A stretch of 64,000 nt of DNA from NCBI GenBank assembly GCA_950022695.1, contig CATLLN010000001.1, positions 541,901-605,900 on the forward strand, written 5' to 3'. Positions 23,901 to 31,288 of this stretch are shown piece by piece (position 1 is the stretch's first letter; each line of letters opens with the position of its first letter). Both the position numbers and the translations under genes were made by a program. Source of the stretch: an uncultured bacterium. Lineage in GTDB: Bacteria; Cyanobacteriota; Vampirovibrionia; Gastranaerophilales; Gastranaerophilaceae. The notes under the pieces were generated by a model. That model saw only the letters and a list, made by a program, of their open reading frames with translations. It was not told where the DNA came from and made no database searches.

Positions 23901-25880
23901 TTCAAATTGGCTATTTGTTACAGTTAAATTTTTAGAAGTTGCAATCGCACCACCATATACGGCTTTATTATTGATAAATTTTGAATTATTTATATTTGTA
24001 TCCTCATTTGTGCTTATGGCTCCGCCGAAACCATAGGGGTTTGTTTGTTGTGTGATTTTTTCAAGATTATCTAGTTCTATATCAGGGGAAAAAGGATTAA
24101 TATCAATATCTTTAAAAGCCTCAATTATTTCTTTTCCTATTTCAATTTGACCATTTTTGAAATTAACTGCGTTGTTGTTAAATGTACTATCGGTAATACT
24201 AATTTTATTTGTATCGGTATCTTCCTTTTCGTTATTACTATAGCTTTGTTTTATTTGTATTGCTCCCCCTTCGTATTCTGCTGAGTTTGAGTCAAATAAG
24301 GTATTGTTTATAGATAGATTTTTAGTACTTATATAGGCTGCTCCTCCTTCATTTTCTGATTTGTTTGTTTTAAATGTTGAATTGTTGATATTAACTGAAT
24401 TGTTGTAGTTTTCAGTACTAATAGCTCCACCATTACCTAGTGTGTTATTAGTATTGAATGTAGAATTATCAATATTTGCAACTTTGCTATTTAGATAGAT
24501 AGCACCACCTCCATCTAAACCTGATGAATTATTTTCAAATGTTGAATGGTTTATTTTTAAATTTTCATCATATGATTGTATTGCTCCACCTGCACCTTGA
24601 ATTTGGTCTAATTCTAGTTTCCTATCATTTGTTCTGTCATAATATGTTCCTTTTAAATTCCACTTGGCATTATTGTTTTTAAATGTTGAATCGGAAATTT
24701 CTAAACTGTCAGTGCAACTTGATATGGCTCCACCATAAGATGATTTGTTGCCTTCAAATTCACTGTTTTTTATTAAAGTTTGTTTATTCCAAGTTGAGAT
24801 TGCTCCACCTTCGCCATTATAATTATCTAAAATATAATATCTTTGAGTGTCTGGATTGAATTCACCTTCGTCTATCCATGTGTGTTCGTATGTTTCACCG
24901 TCAATGGTTTCTCTTTGCGTATCAATATATGTTGCTTCATTATTCTTAAATTTACTGTTTTCAATAGTTAATGTTACTGTATTTTGATTATCATTATCTA
25001 ATGAGTCCCAATCAGCATATATTGCACCCCCACTGCTAGCTTTATTGCCTGTAAATGTGCTATCTTTTATCGTTGTATTTCCATCTGTATAAATAGCTCC
25101 ACCAATAGCATCATGACGTGTATGGTAATGATTATCATAAGTAACTGAGTTCTTTTTATAAGCAATATTATTACTAAATTCAGAATTTTCTATTACTAAA
25201 TCTCCATTCATATTATGAATAGCACCACCGCTAGCCAGTCCAAAAACATTATCGTTAGTACCTTCAATTTTATTATTCTTGAATGTCGAATTTTTTATTT
25301 TTAAATAATTCCCGTTGTTATAGATAGCACCACCATGGGTTGTTGCTGTATTATTTTCAAAATTAGAATTAGATATTAACTCTATACTGGAATCTTTTGA
25401 ACTATATATGGCTCCTCCTCCGCCAACTTTGTGAGCGGTGCCTATAGATATATATTTATAAGTTGAGCTTCCATCTTCTTCAATAATTTCTTTTGTATAT
25501 CCAATATCCCATTCTTCAATAGTATCATCATCTACTTCCAAGCCTTCTATATATGCATCAATAATTTCTCCATCTTTTTTTAAGGTCTTTGTTTCAGTAT
25601 CATAGCTATATCCGTCATTAAGTTTTATTTCAAATCCATTTTTTGATATTGCTGAATTATTAATAAATGAAGAATTTTCAATTTTTGAAATTTGACCGCT
25701 GTTGTATATAGCTCCCCCGTTATCTTCTCTAACCGTTAAATTTGTAAAACTTTCGTTTGAAATATTTTTATTTCTTACATTATCTTGGATAACTTGTCTA
25801 TCTGTTGCTAAAACAATATTACTACTAGCTAAAAGTGTTGCTAAAGTTAAGGACGTAAATAGCTGTCTCTTTAATTCCAT
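20901..25880 (-). CDS. large autotransporter adhesin with Pmp-like repeats
   Basis: 1659 residues from the ATG at 25880, which has GGAG upstream; a TTG-started frame to 25904 lacks one. A signal peptide (LFTSLTLATLLASSNIVLA) leads into a long passenger domain. It is built of dozens of short repeats with GGAI(Y/S) and S-x-F-x-x-N, as in right-handed beta-helices of chlamydial polymorphic membrane proteins. A less regular beta region follows, then from about 1390 an autotransporter barrel (GVGVQKTVGERLTAFLQVVL). Unusually the chain ends in a basic tail (GKNKKGKEKV) rather than an aromatic residue. It should be displayed on the outer membrane and is the main cargo of the element. Confidence 0.92.
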   Translation of the reverse strand: MELKRQLFTSLTLATLLASSNIVLATDRQVIQDNVRNKNISNESFTNLTVREDNGGAIYNSGQISKIENSSFINNSAISKNGFEIKLNDGYSYDTETKTLKKDGEIIDAYIEGLEVDDDTIEEWDIGYTKEIIEEDGSSTYKYISIGTAHKVGGGGAIYSSKDSSIELISNSNFENNTATTHGGAIYNNGNYLKIKNSTFKNNKIEGTNDNVFGLASGGAIHNMNGDLVIENSEFSNNIAYKKNSVTYDNHYHTRHDAIGGAIYTDGNTTIKDSTFTGNKASSGGAIYADWDSLDNDNQNTVTLTIENSKFKNNEATYIDTQRETIDGETYEHTWIDEGEFNPDTQRYYILDNYNGEGGAISTWNKQTLIKNSEFEGNKSSYGGAISSCTDSLEISDSTFKNNNAKWNLKGTYYDRTNDRKLELDQIQGAGGAIQSYDENLKINHSTFENNSSGLDGGGAIYLNSKVANIDNSTFNTNNTLGNGGAISTENYNNSVNINNSTFKTNKSENEGGAAYISTKNLSINNTLFDSNSAEYEGGAIQIKQSYSNNEKEDTDTNKISITDSTFNNNAVNFKNGQIEIGKEIIEAFKDIDINPFSPDIELDNLEKITQQTNPYGFGGAISTNEDTNINNSKFINNKAVYGGAIATSKNLTVTNSQFEGNKAHGTNKIIATYKDSEGNTTNKTYNEMKVGRGGAIYTTGNTTIVDTNFANNTSDKGGAIYVSGYTSSEDTTSIATNIIAKDKDITFSGNKANKGSDIYIDNGTVNLNAAEGKKITFDGGISGVNSTININTKDLYDDINSTGTVVVNNFITPDLEYVSPDSNKKSSINVNVNVGNLKLTRDNYLNGVDLTLADSSTLDMMNSEIGNAELNSLTSNNGNIKLDVDFGNTEQIFDFIDTNADSQGSLNITGISVLSDMPDNMINPIVIDINKDLDIAESLQIKTQDEGVNSATNEYLYTTIADGKNITITRLSDNNGNAIQIDGFTLAVNKEGNINGSQVSLSDERVFTANKDINITGKNITEGWTGELGGKELTVIGRGYTLQGNQNQGINISDEQKLSFVDTNITGFKTNNERKGALNVNNGTLEVVARNKDVTLDGTTADKKENTNIVYLDGTSSKAYFITENKKSITINDPMRSSNKSNEIYLKGNGKITVNEIGDPVILYNENENTVHNNYIDGVVYNLNSGKVHFTNDTYLNGVKNKNSIYFNGGTLDIANGEVNTIHLNSLNINSNSNVMVDVDLANKKMDRLTADNYNLENKNLNVSKLNLLSDAKETTTNILFADDKLKNNVTTTVEEVAYSPIYKYGVGYNKTSGQFTFTRGAGSDINTFNPAVLASPVAAQMGGYMGMLDNYSNAFSHMDMNMLKPASIRMAEMNANKYAISDQPQSYYSNEMNSSGAWFKPYVSYDSVRLKHGPKVNNMSYGSFIGGDTGVKSFRNGFSGVLTPYIAYQGSHQSYSGNSIYQNGGSLGLTGTLYKGNFFTGLTVGVGANVAESNTMYGHDDFGMFMTGVASKTGYNFEFDDGKFIIQPSVLLSYTMVDTFNYTNSAGVKIHSDALNALQISPNLKFVMNTKSGWQPYLTAGMNWNIMGTDVTANQTSLPDMYVKPYVQYGVGVQKTVGERLTAFLQVVLRNGGRNGIAGNGGFRYMLGKNKKGKEKV

Positions 25881-25926
25881 TAATTTATTTCTCCATGTTA
25901 TCAATACATCTTATAGTAAACTAGAC

Positions 25927-25946
25927 ATGTAAAACGGTTTTTACAT
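25927..25946. promoter_or_regulatory. 20-bp palindromic operator candidate
   Basis: ATGTAAAA and its exact complement are separated by four bases. It lies 47 bases before the autotransporter start, between that gene and the divergent XRE repressor. A second inverted repeat, ATGATA-CTT-TATCAT, is at 25963-25977. Both are plausible binding sites for the 26047 repressor. Confidence 0.5.
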
Positions 25947-26046
25947 ATTTTGTACTACTACAATGATACTTTATCATATTTAAGTAATCATGCAATATTG
26001 TTAAGAAATAAATACATCATAAGTATTATGAGAAAAAGGGGATTGC

Positions 26047-26367
26047 ATGAAAACGACAAAACAACTTCTAGCACTTAGATTAAAAGAACTGCGAAAAAGT
26101 CGTGGGTTAACTCAGGAAAAATTAGCTGAAATGATTGGTCGTGATACTAAGCATATCTCTAAACTTGAAATTGCCGGTTCTTATCCTTCAATAGAAACTC
26201 TTGAAAGAATTGCTCTCGCCTTGAATGTTGAACTAAAAGAAATTTTTAACTTTGATGGGTTGCAGGATAAAAATTATATTATCGGAGAATTTGAAAAACT
26301 TTTAAAATATTCAGATGAAAAACATCTGCAGATTTTATATAAGATTCATAAGAATTTGATAAATTAA
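26047..26367 (+). CDS. XRE-family repressor of the element
   Basis: 106 residues. A Cro/C1-type HTH covers about 8-66 (LKELRKSRGLTQEKLAEMIG, then KHISKLEIAGSYPSIETLER) and a short C-terminal helix region (EKLLKYSDEKHLQILYKIH) follows for dimerisation. A purine-rich RBS (AAAGGGG) precedes the ATG. It is divergent from the autotransporter and convergent with the toxin-antitoxin genes, with a 2-base gap. It probably controls the autotransporter and/or element genes through the palindromes at 25927-25977. Confidence 0.83.
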   Translation: MKTTKQLLALRLKELRKSRGLTQEKLAEMIGRDTKHISKLEIAGSYPSIETLERIALALNVELKEIFNFDGLQDKNYIIGEFEKLLKYSDEKHLQILYKIHKNLIN

Positions 26368-26369
26368 CT

Positions 26370-26654
26370 TTACATTAATTTCTTTTCATCTCTGTCCATT
26401 GCTTGTTTTAGGGTTGATTTTAAATAAGTTTGGTAAGGCATTCCTAGTTTTTCGGCTATCTTTTTAGCCCGTTTTATTTCAAATTCCGACCAACGAAAGT
26501 TTACATTTGCTGTTTGTTTCTTTGATTCGATATCCTTTTCTGCTTGGTCTTCAAATTGTAGGATTAGTTTTTCTTCTTCCGGAGTTGGAATGTACTCACT
26601 TACTTCTGCAAGTCCGACTGTTGGGATGTTTTCTATTCTGTTTTTGTTAGTCAT
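26370..26654 (-). CDS. CopG-type antitoxin
   Basis: 94 residues. The C-terminal half, VNFRWSEFEIKRAKKIAEKL then GMPYQTYLKSTLKQAM, fits the ribbon-helix-helix/CopG antitoxin family found beside BrnT/RelE-like toxins. The N-terminal half is acidic and would wrap the toxin. It starts inside the upstream gene (8-base overlap), a classic coupled toxin-antitoxin layout with the toxin first. Confidence 0.75.
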   Translation of the reverse strand: MTNKNRIENIPTVGLAEVSEYIPTPEEEKLILQFEDQAEKDIESKKQTANVNFRWSEFEIKRAKKIAEKLGMPYQTYLKSTLKQAMDRDEKKLM

Positions 26655-26937
26655 TTTGTTCTCCTTGGTAGAATGCTGTAATTAATAATACATCTTCTTC
26701 TTTTAGATATGTATAATAAACTGTTATATTTTGGCTTTCGCTATACAGTTCGTATCGGTTGTAATCTTTGTTATAGATTTCTGTTGTTTTAGAAAAGTAT
26801 GCAGCTATTGCCTGTTGTGGGGTTACCAAATGTCTGATATACATGTGGTATTCAAATTCGTTTGTAAGTGGGTTTAAGTCCATTTTTACAATGAATTTTT
26901 TACCTTTGATTTTAAATGCTTGGTATTTGTGTTCCAT
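26647..26937 (-). CDS. putative toxin partner of the CopG antitoxin
   Basis: 96 residues, mostly predicted beta strands (KKFIVKMDLNPLTNEFEYHM, NITVYYTYLKEEDVLLITAF). By size and position (toxin upstream, overlapping the antitoxin) it should be the toxin. I do not recognise the BrnT or RelE catalytic residues, so the type is open. Together with 26370-26654 it probably stabilises the element. Confidence 0.55.
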   Translation of the reverse strand: MEHKYQAFKIKGKKFIVKMDLNPLTNEFEYHMYIRHLVTPQQAIAAYFSKTTEIYNKDYNRYELYSESQNITVYYTYLKEEDVLLITAFYQGEQND

Positions 26938-26984
26938 TAATATTATTCCTTATTGTGTTGAAAATGTCAATACATTGTATTGAC

Positions 26985-28067
26985 TTATAAATTTTTGTTA
27001 ATGTTTGCTATCTCGTTTTGAATGCTTGTTTCCATTAAATCTGCTGTATGTTGTTTTGTTAGGTGAGAGTATCTTTTGACCATAGCTAATGTTTTATGTC
27101 CTAATATTGTTGCTATATCAAGGGTTGTGGCACCGTTTATTGCAAGATAACTGGCTGCGGTATGTCTTAGGTCATGAAAATGAAAATCGCTTATTCCTGC
27201 GGCTTCTACAGCCTTGTAGAATTGATTTCTGAAATAGATTAGTTTTCCTGTATCATCTGCAAATATGTAATCGGTGTTTAATCTTCTTACTTTTGAAAAT
27301 TCTTTCAACTCATTAAATGCAATAGACACAATAGGAACTCCTCTATCTTCTCCGTTTTTAGTATTTATGAAATGATATTGCTTATTAATAAAATCAATAT
27401 TTTTCCATTGAAGATTTAATACTTCGCTATATCTGGCACCGGATGTTATGGCAATTAAAACAAATAAATATAATTCTTTTGAAATCTTTTTGCATTCGCT
27501 TAATAGTTTTTTATTTTCTTCATTAGTTAAATATTTTACTCTGCCTCTTGGTTCTGTTTCTCGTTTGATTTTATGTAACGGATTTTCGTCTATGATTTCC
27601 CATTCTTTTGTTGCAATAGATAGTACTATAGATAAGCACGCAAGATATCTGTTTACAGTAGCTGCGGAGCGTGTTTTGTTTCCGTTTTTAGGTTTTATAC
27701 TTGGTTCTGTTCCTAGTTTGTTTTTACATTGGTTTAAAACTTTAGGGGTAACGTTTGATAATAGCATATAACCGATTTCGTTTTTCCACCATTCAAGTTG
27801 CATTTTAAACTTTTTTTGGTCGGATTTTCTCTTTGGTAATTCTTCCTCTATGTATTTATCAATGATTTGAGTAAGTGTGTATTTACTTGCATTATAATCT
27901 TTTACGTGTTTTGTTCTTTTGATTTCTGGTTCGTGTTGTTGAATCCAATCTTTAGCATCTGTTTTTCTTGCAAATGTCGCAGTAATTGTTTTGCAACCTT
28001 TAATTCTTATCATTGCTCTATATGATACTTTTCCATTCTTTTTTATTCTTTCTTGTATAACACCCAT
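26985..28067 (-). CDS. int: tyrosine recombinase / integrase of the tRNA-Phe element
   Basis: 360 residues. The N-terminal arm-binding part (KVSYRAMIRIKGCKTITATF) is followed by a SAM-like core-binding domain (about 60-165) and the catalytic domain. Catalytic residues are visible: Arg in TSGARYSEVLNLQW, HDLRHTAASYLAINGAT with His and Arg, ILGHKTLAM with His, and the nucleophile Tyr in VKRYSHL. RBS AAGGAGC. The gene lies beside the right att site, pointing inwards, and its promoter region contains the 22-bp terminal repeat. It should catalyse integration into tRNA-Phe. Confidence 0.95.
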   Translation of the reverse strand: MGVIQERIKKNGKVSYRAMIRIKGCKTITATFARKTDAKDWIQQHEPEIKRTKHVKDYNASKYTLTQIIDKYIEEELPKRKSDQKKFKMQLEWWKNEIGYMLLSNVTPKVLNQCKNKLGTEPSIKPKNGNKTRSAATVNRYLACLSIVLSIATKEWEIIDENPLHKIKRETEPRGRVKYLTNEENKKLLSECKKISKELYLFVLIAITSGARYSEVLNLQWKNIDFINKQYHFINTKNGEDRGVPIVSIAFNELKEFSKVRRLNTDYIFADDTGKLIYFRNQFYKAVEAAGISDFHFHDLRHTAASYLAINGATTLDIATILGHKTLAMVKRYSHLTKQHTADLMETSIQNEIANINKNL

Positions 28068-28090
28068 TAAGCTTGCTCCTTTGTTATTTG

Positions 28091-28112
28091 AAAATGGTAC
28101 AATAATGGTACA
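28091..28112. repeat. 22-bp terminal repeat, right copy
   Basis: Identical to 19042-19063 and in the same orientation. It lies just upstream of the integrase, so binding there could both arrange recombination and regulate int. Confidence 0.75.
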
Positions 28113-28446
28113 CTAATTTCTAAAAAACTATGATTTTATATAATAAATTATAACATATTTTTCAACTAAAAATCAAGCTATTATTGAGTTTTATTATTAT
28201 AGATTGTTATAAATTATTCTTGCACAGTGACTGAAAATCCCTGTGTCCTTGGTTCAATTCCGAGTTGCGGCACCATTTAAAAGATAAGTATAACGAGGGT
28301 TTTAACCCTCGTTTCTTTTTTGTCTAAAAATCTAAAATGTTAAAAATTACGCAATTTTTACGCACTTGAAAATAAATGTTTGTGTTAAGTTTCTTTTATG
28401 TATTTATTACATATAATATTTATGTAAAATACTTAAAGGGGAATTT
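28113..28446. other. junction region: integrase upstream, right att, start of second accessory patch
   Basis: An A/T-rich stretch before the right att repeat, then the repeat itself, then the promoter region of the 28447 gene (TATAAT near 28415, RBS AAAGGGG). No further gene is seen. Confidence 0.6.
28229..28320. repeat. attR: right attachment site (92-bp direct repeat, tRNA-Phe 3' remnant)
   Basis: An exact copy of 18929-19020. The upstream half of the tRNA is missing here, so this is the displaced 3' end, while the functional tRNA is at the left. Confidence 0.95.
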
Positions 28447-29196
28447 ATGAGTAATATTACAATTATTGAACAAAATTTTGATTCTGGTTTCAGAGGAGAA
28501 TACAGAGGTTACCACATAGATACAAGGTTAATTGATAAGCCACAACTTTTTTCTCCAATATATATAAAAATGTCAAATTTTCAGTCTGTTTCTTCATTTA
28601 TAAATATTTTCATACTTGCTTTCCAATTTTATGATTGTATACGATATTTAAATAATAAAATTGAATATATATATCGGTCAAAACCAAAAGCTGTAATTCC
28701 GAATATTTATGAAGTAAATATAGAAAAAGAAAATATTATACATTCAATGAAACGTATAACTGATGATTTGATAATGGTTCTTTGTATATATTATGATTAT
28801 AACAATATACTTAAGGATAATAAAATAAAAATAGCATCTATTGGTGAATTAAAATCTACAAAGGGAGCTATGCAACTAGTTCATCAAATAAAATCTGAGT
28901 TGAATTATTCAAAGTTTGAAAGTATTTTTAATACGATAAATGATTTGCATAATGCATATAAGCATAGTTGCTTATTAAACGAATCCCGAATGTTATTTAC
29001 ATCTGAAGGGATAGCATTATCAGCCTATTATGCGAAGTATAACAAGATTGATAAGGTTTACTTTTTAAATCATAATTTTATGCATGTTATTATCGGATTT
29101 AGTGATTTCTTATTAGAGTTTTTTGACGTTGAAGTTTGCCAAAGAATACATTTGATAAATGAAAACACTTATACTCATTCAAATGTGCCTGTTTAA
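28447..29196 (+). CDS. hypothetical protein, helical, HEPN-like residues possible
   Basis: 249 residues, A+T-rich, mostly helical with aromatic-rich segments (FINIFILAFQFYDCIRYLNN). NDLHNAYKHS at about 168-177 resembles the K-H-S ends of HEPN-type or Cthe_2314-type helical domains, but this is weak. RBS AAAGGGG. Its stop lies 49 bases before the next gene, so the two may be a unit. I do not recognise it. Confidence 0.6.
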   Translation: MSNITIIEQNFDSGFRGEYRGYHIDTRLIDKPQLFSPIYIKMSNFQSVSSFINIFILAFQFYDCIRYLNNKIEYIYRSKPKAVIPNIYEVNIEKENIIHSMKRITDDLIMVLCIYYDYNNILKDNKIKIASIGELKSTKGAMQLVHQIKSELNYSKFESIFNTINDLHNAYKHSCLLNESRMLFTSEGIALSAYYAKYNKIDKVYFLNHNFMHVIIGFSDFLLEFFDVEVCQRIHLINENTYTHSNVPV

Positions 29197-29245
29197 GTGT
29201 GATAAAATTAAGGTTAAGATTAGGTTTAATCGGAAGGATGTAAAA

Positions 29246-30172
29246 ATGAAAAAATGTTGTATGAGTTGTGCGTTTTGTCAAAAAGAAGTTAAATATAATA
29301 TTTTTGGAATTTTTGTTCCTAATAATAATGATGTTTTTAACTTGACATTAGATGAATCTAAATCTGCTCTAAATGGTGATTTTTCTTTTATGGATAAAGA
29401 AAAAGTATATTATGATAACTGGCATGAAGAGTATAAAGAAAAGAAATTGGTTAAAGAAAAAGAAAATGAGATAGCTCAAAAACAATATGATAGAATGTTT
29501 CCTAGTATTGCCAAATTCAGTGCTTTTACTAATAAGTTCAATTCAAAATTGAACCTTGGCAGGTTTTATGCTTATGGAGATAAAAGCAGTTATGATGATT
29601 ATAAGGATTTAGGAATGACTAATCCTCCACCTGATGATGTCGAATTTACCGCATTATCTTGTTATCATAAGCGTTGGAAGTCTATAAAAAATACAAATAT
29701 AAATTCAAATAAAGCTAGATTAGTTGAAGAAAACGATTGTGAATTTTATTATTCGTTAGAACAAAAGGGCGAGAAAACCTTAGGTGCTTGTGTTAAAGAA
29801 TTGGAAATGCTTAAACACAAGCGAATGGAGGAACTTAAGGAAGAAGAAATAAACATATCAAAGCAAGCGTTAGAAATGTCTACAAAAGCTTTAGAAGAAA
29901 GTAAAGAAACAAAACAACACATACAATCTATAGCCACTTCTGTGTCAGAAGCAATGATTATAACAAAAGATATTGCAGAATATACTAAAACCAATCAAAA
30001 GTCTGCAAGTAAACAATTCTATGCGTCAATTATAATTTCAATTATAGCGTTGCTTATTGCTATATTTTCATTTATCTCAAGTTGCAAATCTTCTTCTAAT
30101 ATTGAAAATTCATTAAATACGCATACGGAACAGAATAAAGAAATAATCGAAATTTTAGAGAATAAAGAATAA
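29246..30172 (+). CDS. hypothetical membrane-anchored protein with Cys cluster and coiled coil
   Basis: 308 residues from the ATG at 29246, which has AAGGA upstream; the longer frame from 29159 overlaps the previous gene. The N-terminus KKCCMSCAFC has a C-C-x-x-C-x-x-C cluster that may bind metal. The middle has a long charged helix (MEELKEEEINISKQALEMST) and a membrane segment at about 268-288 (IIISIIALLIAIFSFISSC), followed by a short hydrophilic tail. Both this and the preceding gene lie between an integrated element and a second recombinase, so they are probably accessory cargo. Function unknown. Confidence 0.65.
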   Translation: MKKCCMSCAFCQKEVKYNIFGIFVPNNNDVFNLTLDESKSALNGDFSFMDKEKVYYDNWHEEYKEKKLVKEKENEIAQKQYDRMFPSIAKFSAFTNKFNSKLNLGRFYAYGDKSSYDDYKDLGMTNPPPDDVEFTALSCYHKRWKSIKNTNINSNKARLVEENDCEFYYSLEQKGEKTLGACVKELEMLKHKRMEELKEEEINISKQALEMSTKALEESKETKQHIQSIATSVSEAMIITKDIAEYTKTNQKSASKQFYASIIISIIALLIAIFSFISSCKSSSNIENSLNTHTEQNKEIIEILENKE

Positions 30173-30218
30173 CTTTATTATTAGATATGTGTCCTTTTAC
30201 AAAAATCAAATTTATATA

Positions 30219-30764
30219 TTATAACTCAAAAGCATTATATGATTCGTCTATTTCATCTTGATCTATTCCTATGTATCTTAATGTAATGTTTGGTGATGAA
30301 TGATTGAATATCATTTGAAGCATTGCTACATCTTTAAATTGTTTATAATGATGGTAGCCAAATGTTTTTCGCATTGTATGTGTTCCAATATTAGCATTTA
30401 CGCCTGTAGCTGAACAAGCTTCGTTCAATACCCTGTAAACTTGTGAACGGTCTAATCTATGCTGCTTTTGAGATTCAAATAAAGGACTATTGTCCGGTTT
30501 GTTCATAGTGAATTCATTTAACAGTTTTTCTAGTTTTTTGTTTATTGGGAATTTTTTTATTTTTCCTGTTTTTTTCTCGCAAAGTTCAATATGTGTTTTA
30601 TTTCTGACATCACTTATATTTAAAGATAATATATCTGATACACGTAATCCGGAGTTTATTTCAAGGCAAAATAACACTTTATTTCTAATACTTTTTTGTG
30701 CCAGATAGTTTTCAACTGCTTTTATTTGTTTTTTATCTCGAATCGGTTCTACCAGATATTTCAT
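30219..30764 (-). CDS. short tyrosine recombinase (catalytic domain only)
   Basis: 181 residues from the ATG at 30764, which has AAGGAG upstream; a longer frame extends to 30809. NSGLRVSDILSLNISDV (Arg), KTGKIKKFPI (Lys), GTHTMRKTFGYHHY (His, Arg), FNHSSPNITL and the Tyr in LRYIGID give a full active site. It lacks the N-terminal core-binding domain of phage integrases and resembles XerC/D-like or invertase-type short recombinases. It may act on an inversion site or be a remnant of a second element beside the tRNA-Phe site. Confidence 0.85.
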   Translation of the reverse strand: MKYLVEPIRDKKQIKAVENYLAQKSIRNKVLFCLEINSGLRVSDILSLNISDVRNKTHIELCEKKTGKIKKFPINKKLEKLLNEFTMNKPDNSPLFESQKQHRLDRSQVYRVLNEACSATGVNANIGTHTMRKTFGYHHYKQFKDVAMLQMIFNHSSPNITLRYIGIDQDEIDESYNAFEL

Positions 30765-30842
30765 TTGTCTTTCTCCTTGTGAAATAATATTAATAAGCAA
30801 ATAATCCAATGTCAGCCCCTGACCGGCTAAAAATACTAAATA

Positions 30843-30883
30843 AAAAACTTCCGAAAATCTTTTTTTTATTTTCGAAAGTTTTT
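30843..30883. terminator. intrinsic terminator
   Basis: A 16-base stem with one mismatch (30843-30858 with 30868-30883) and a T run on the minus strand. It ends the 30909-31235 gene. Confidence 0.7.
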
Positions 30884-30908
30884 ATATATTAATATTTTAT
30901 GATTGTTA

Positions 30909-31235
30909 TTATTGTTTGGTAGTTTCAACACCTTTACAGTCTTTAATTATAAAAGGTCTGACGAACGCATATGTTCCGTACATTGAGGTCAAAACTCCGG
31001 CAATACTCACTGTTTTTGCAAGTTTTTTATATTTATTTATCAAACTGCCAAGTGTTAATAATGTTGTACCTGTCATTATGCCTAAATATCCTTTAAATAT
31101 TGTTCGAGGTACAAGGATTGTATCTGTCATATCAGCAGAATTCTTTGCCTTTTCGTGAAATTGGCTTAAGAAATCGTGCTTTTTAGGTCCGTTTATATTT
31201 GCTGTAAAGTTCGGTTCAATTTTATTTATACGCAT
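30909..31235 (-). CDS. small membrane protein, unknown function
   Basis: 108 residues. RBS GAGGAA. The N-terminal EPNFTANINGPKKHDFL carries an F-containing short motif like those at 2191 and 42473. Two hydrophobic segments follow at about 45-65 (FKGYLGIMTGTTLLTLGSL) and 75-95 (VSIAGVLTSMYGTYAFV). It is probably inner membrane. There are no similar neighbours. Confidence 0.6.
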   Translation of the reverse strand: MRINKIEPNFTANINGPKKHDFLSQFHEKAKNSADMTDTILVPRTIFKGYLGIMTGTTLLTLGSLINKYKKLAKTVSIAGVLTSMYGTYAFVRPFIIKDCKGVETTKQ

Positions 31236-31288
31236 AATTTTCCTCTTTTTTTGTATTAAAGCACGAACAAAATATTTTTTGCGTGTGT

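Larger units (their letters stand above)
18929..28320. mobile_element. 9.3-kb integrative element in tRNA-Phe
   Basis: The copies of the 92-bp repeat are exactly 9300 bases apart and enclose a tyrosine integrase (next to the right end), an excisionase-like gene, an XRE repressor, a toxin-antitoxin pair, an HD-domain protein and an autotransporter. No conjugation, replication, capsid or packaging gene is seen. It is therefore a small genomic island or a satellite that relies on a helper for transfer (inference). A 22-base sequence repeated near both ends suggests integrase or excisionase arm sites. Confidence 0.93.

Noticed and set aside
20901..25880. Repetitive DNA as a CRISPR array
   Set aside because: The repeats are degenerate, in frame and protein-coding (GGAI, F-x-x-N); no constant repeat with unique spacers exists.
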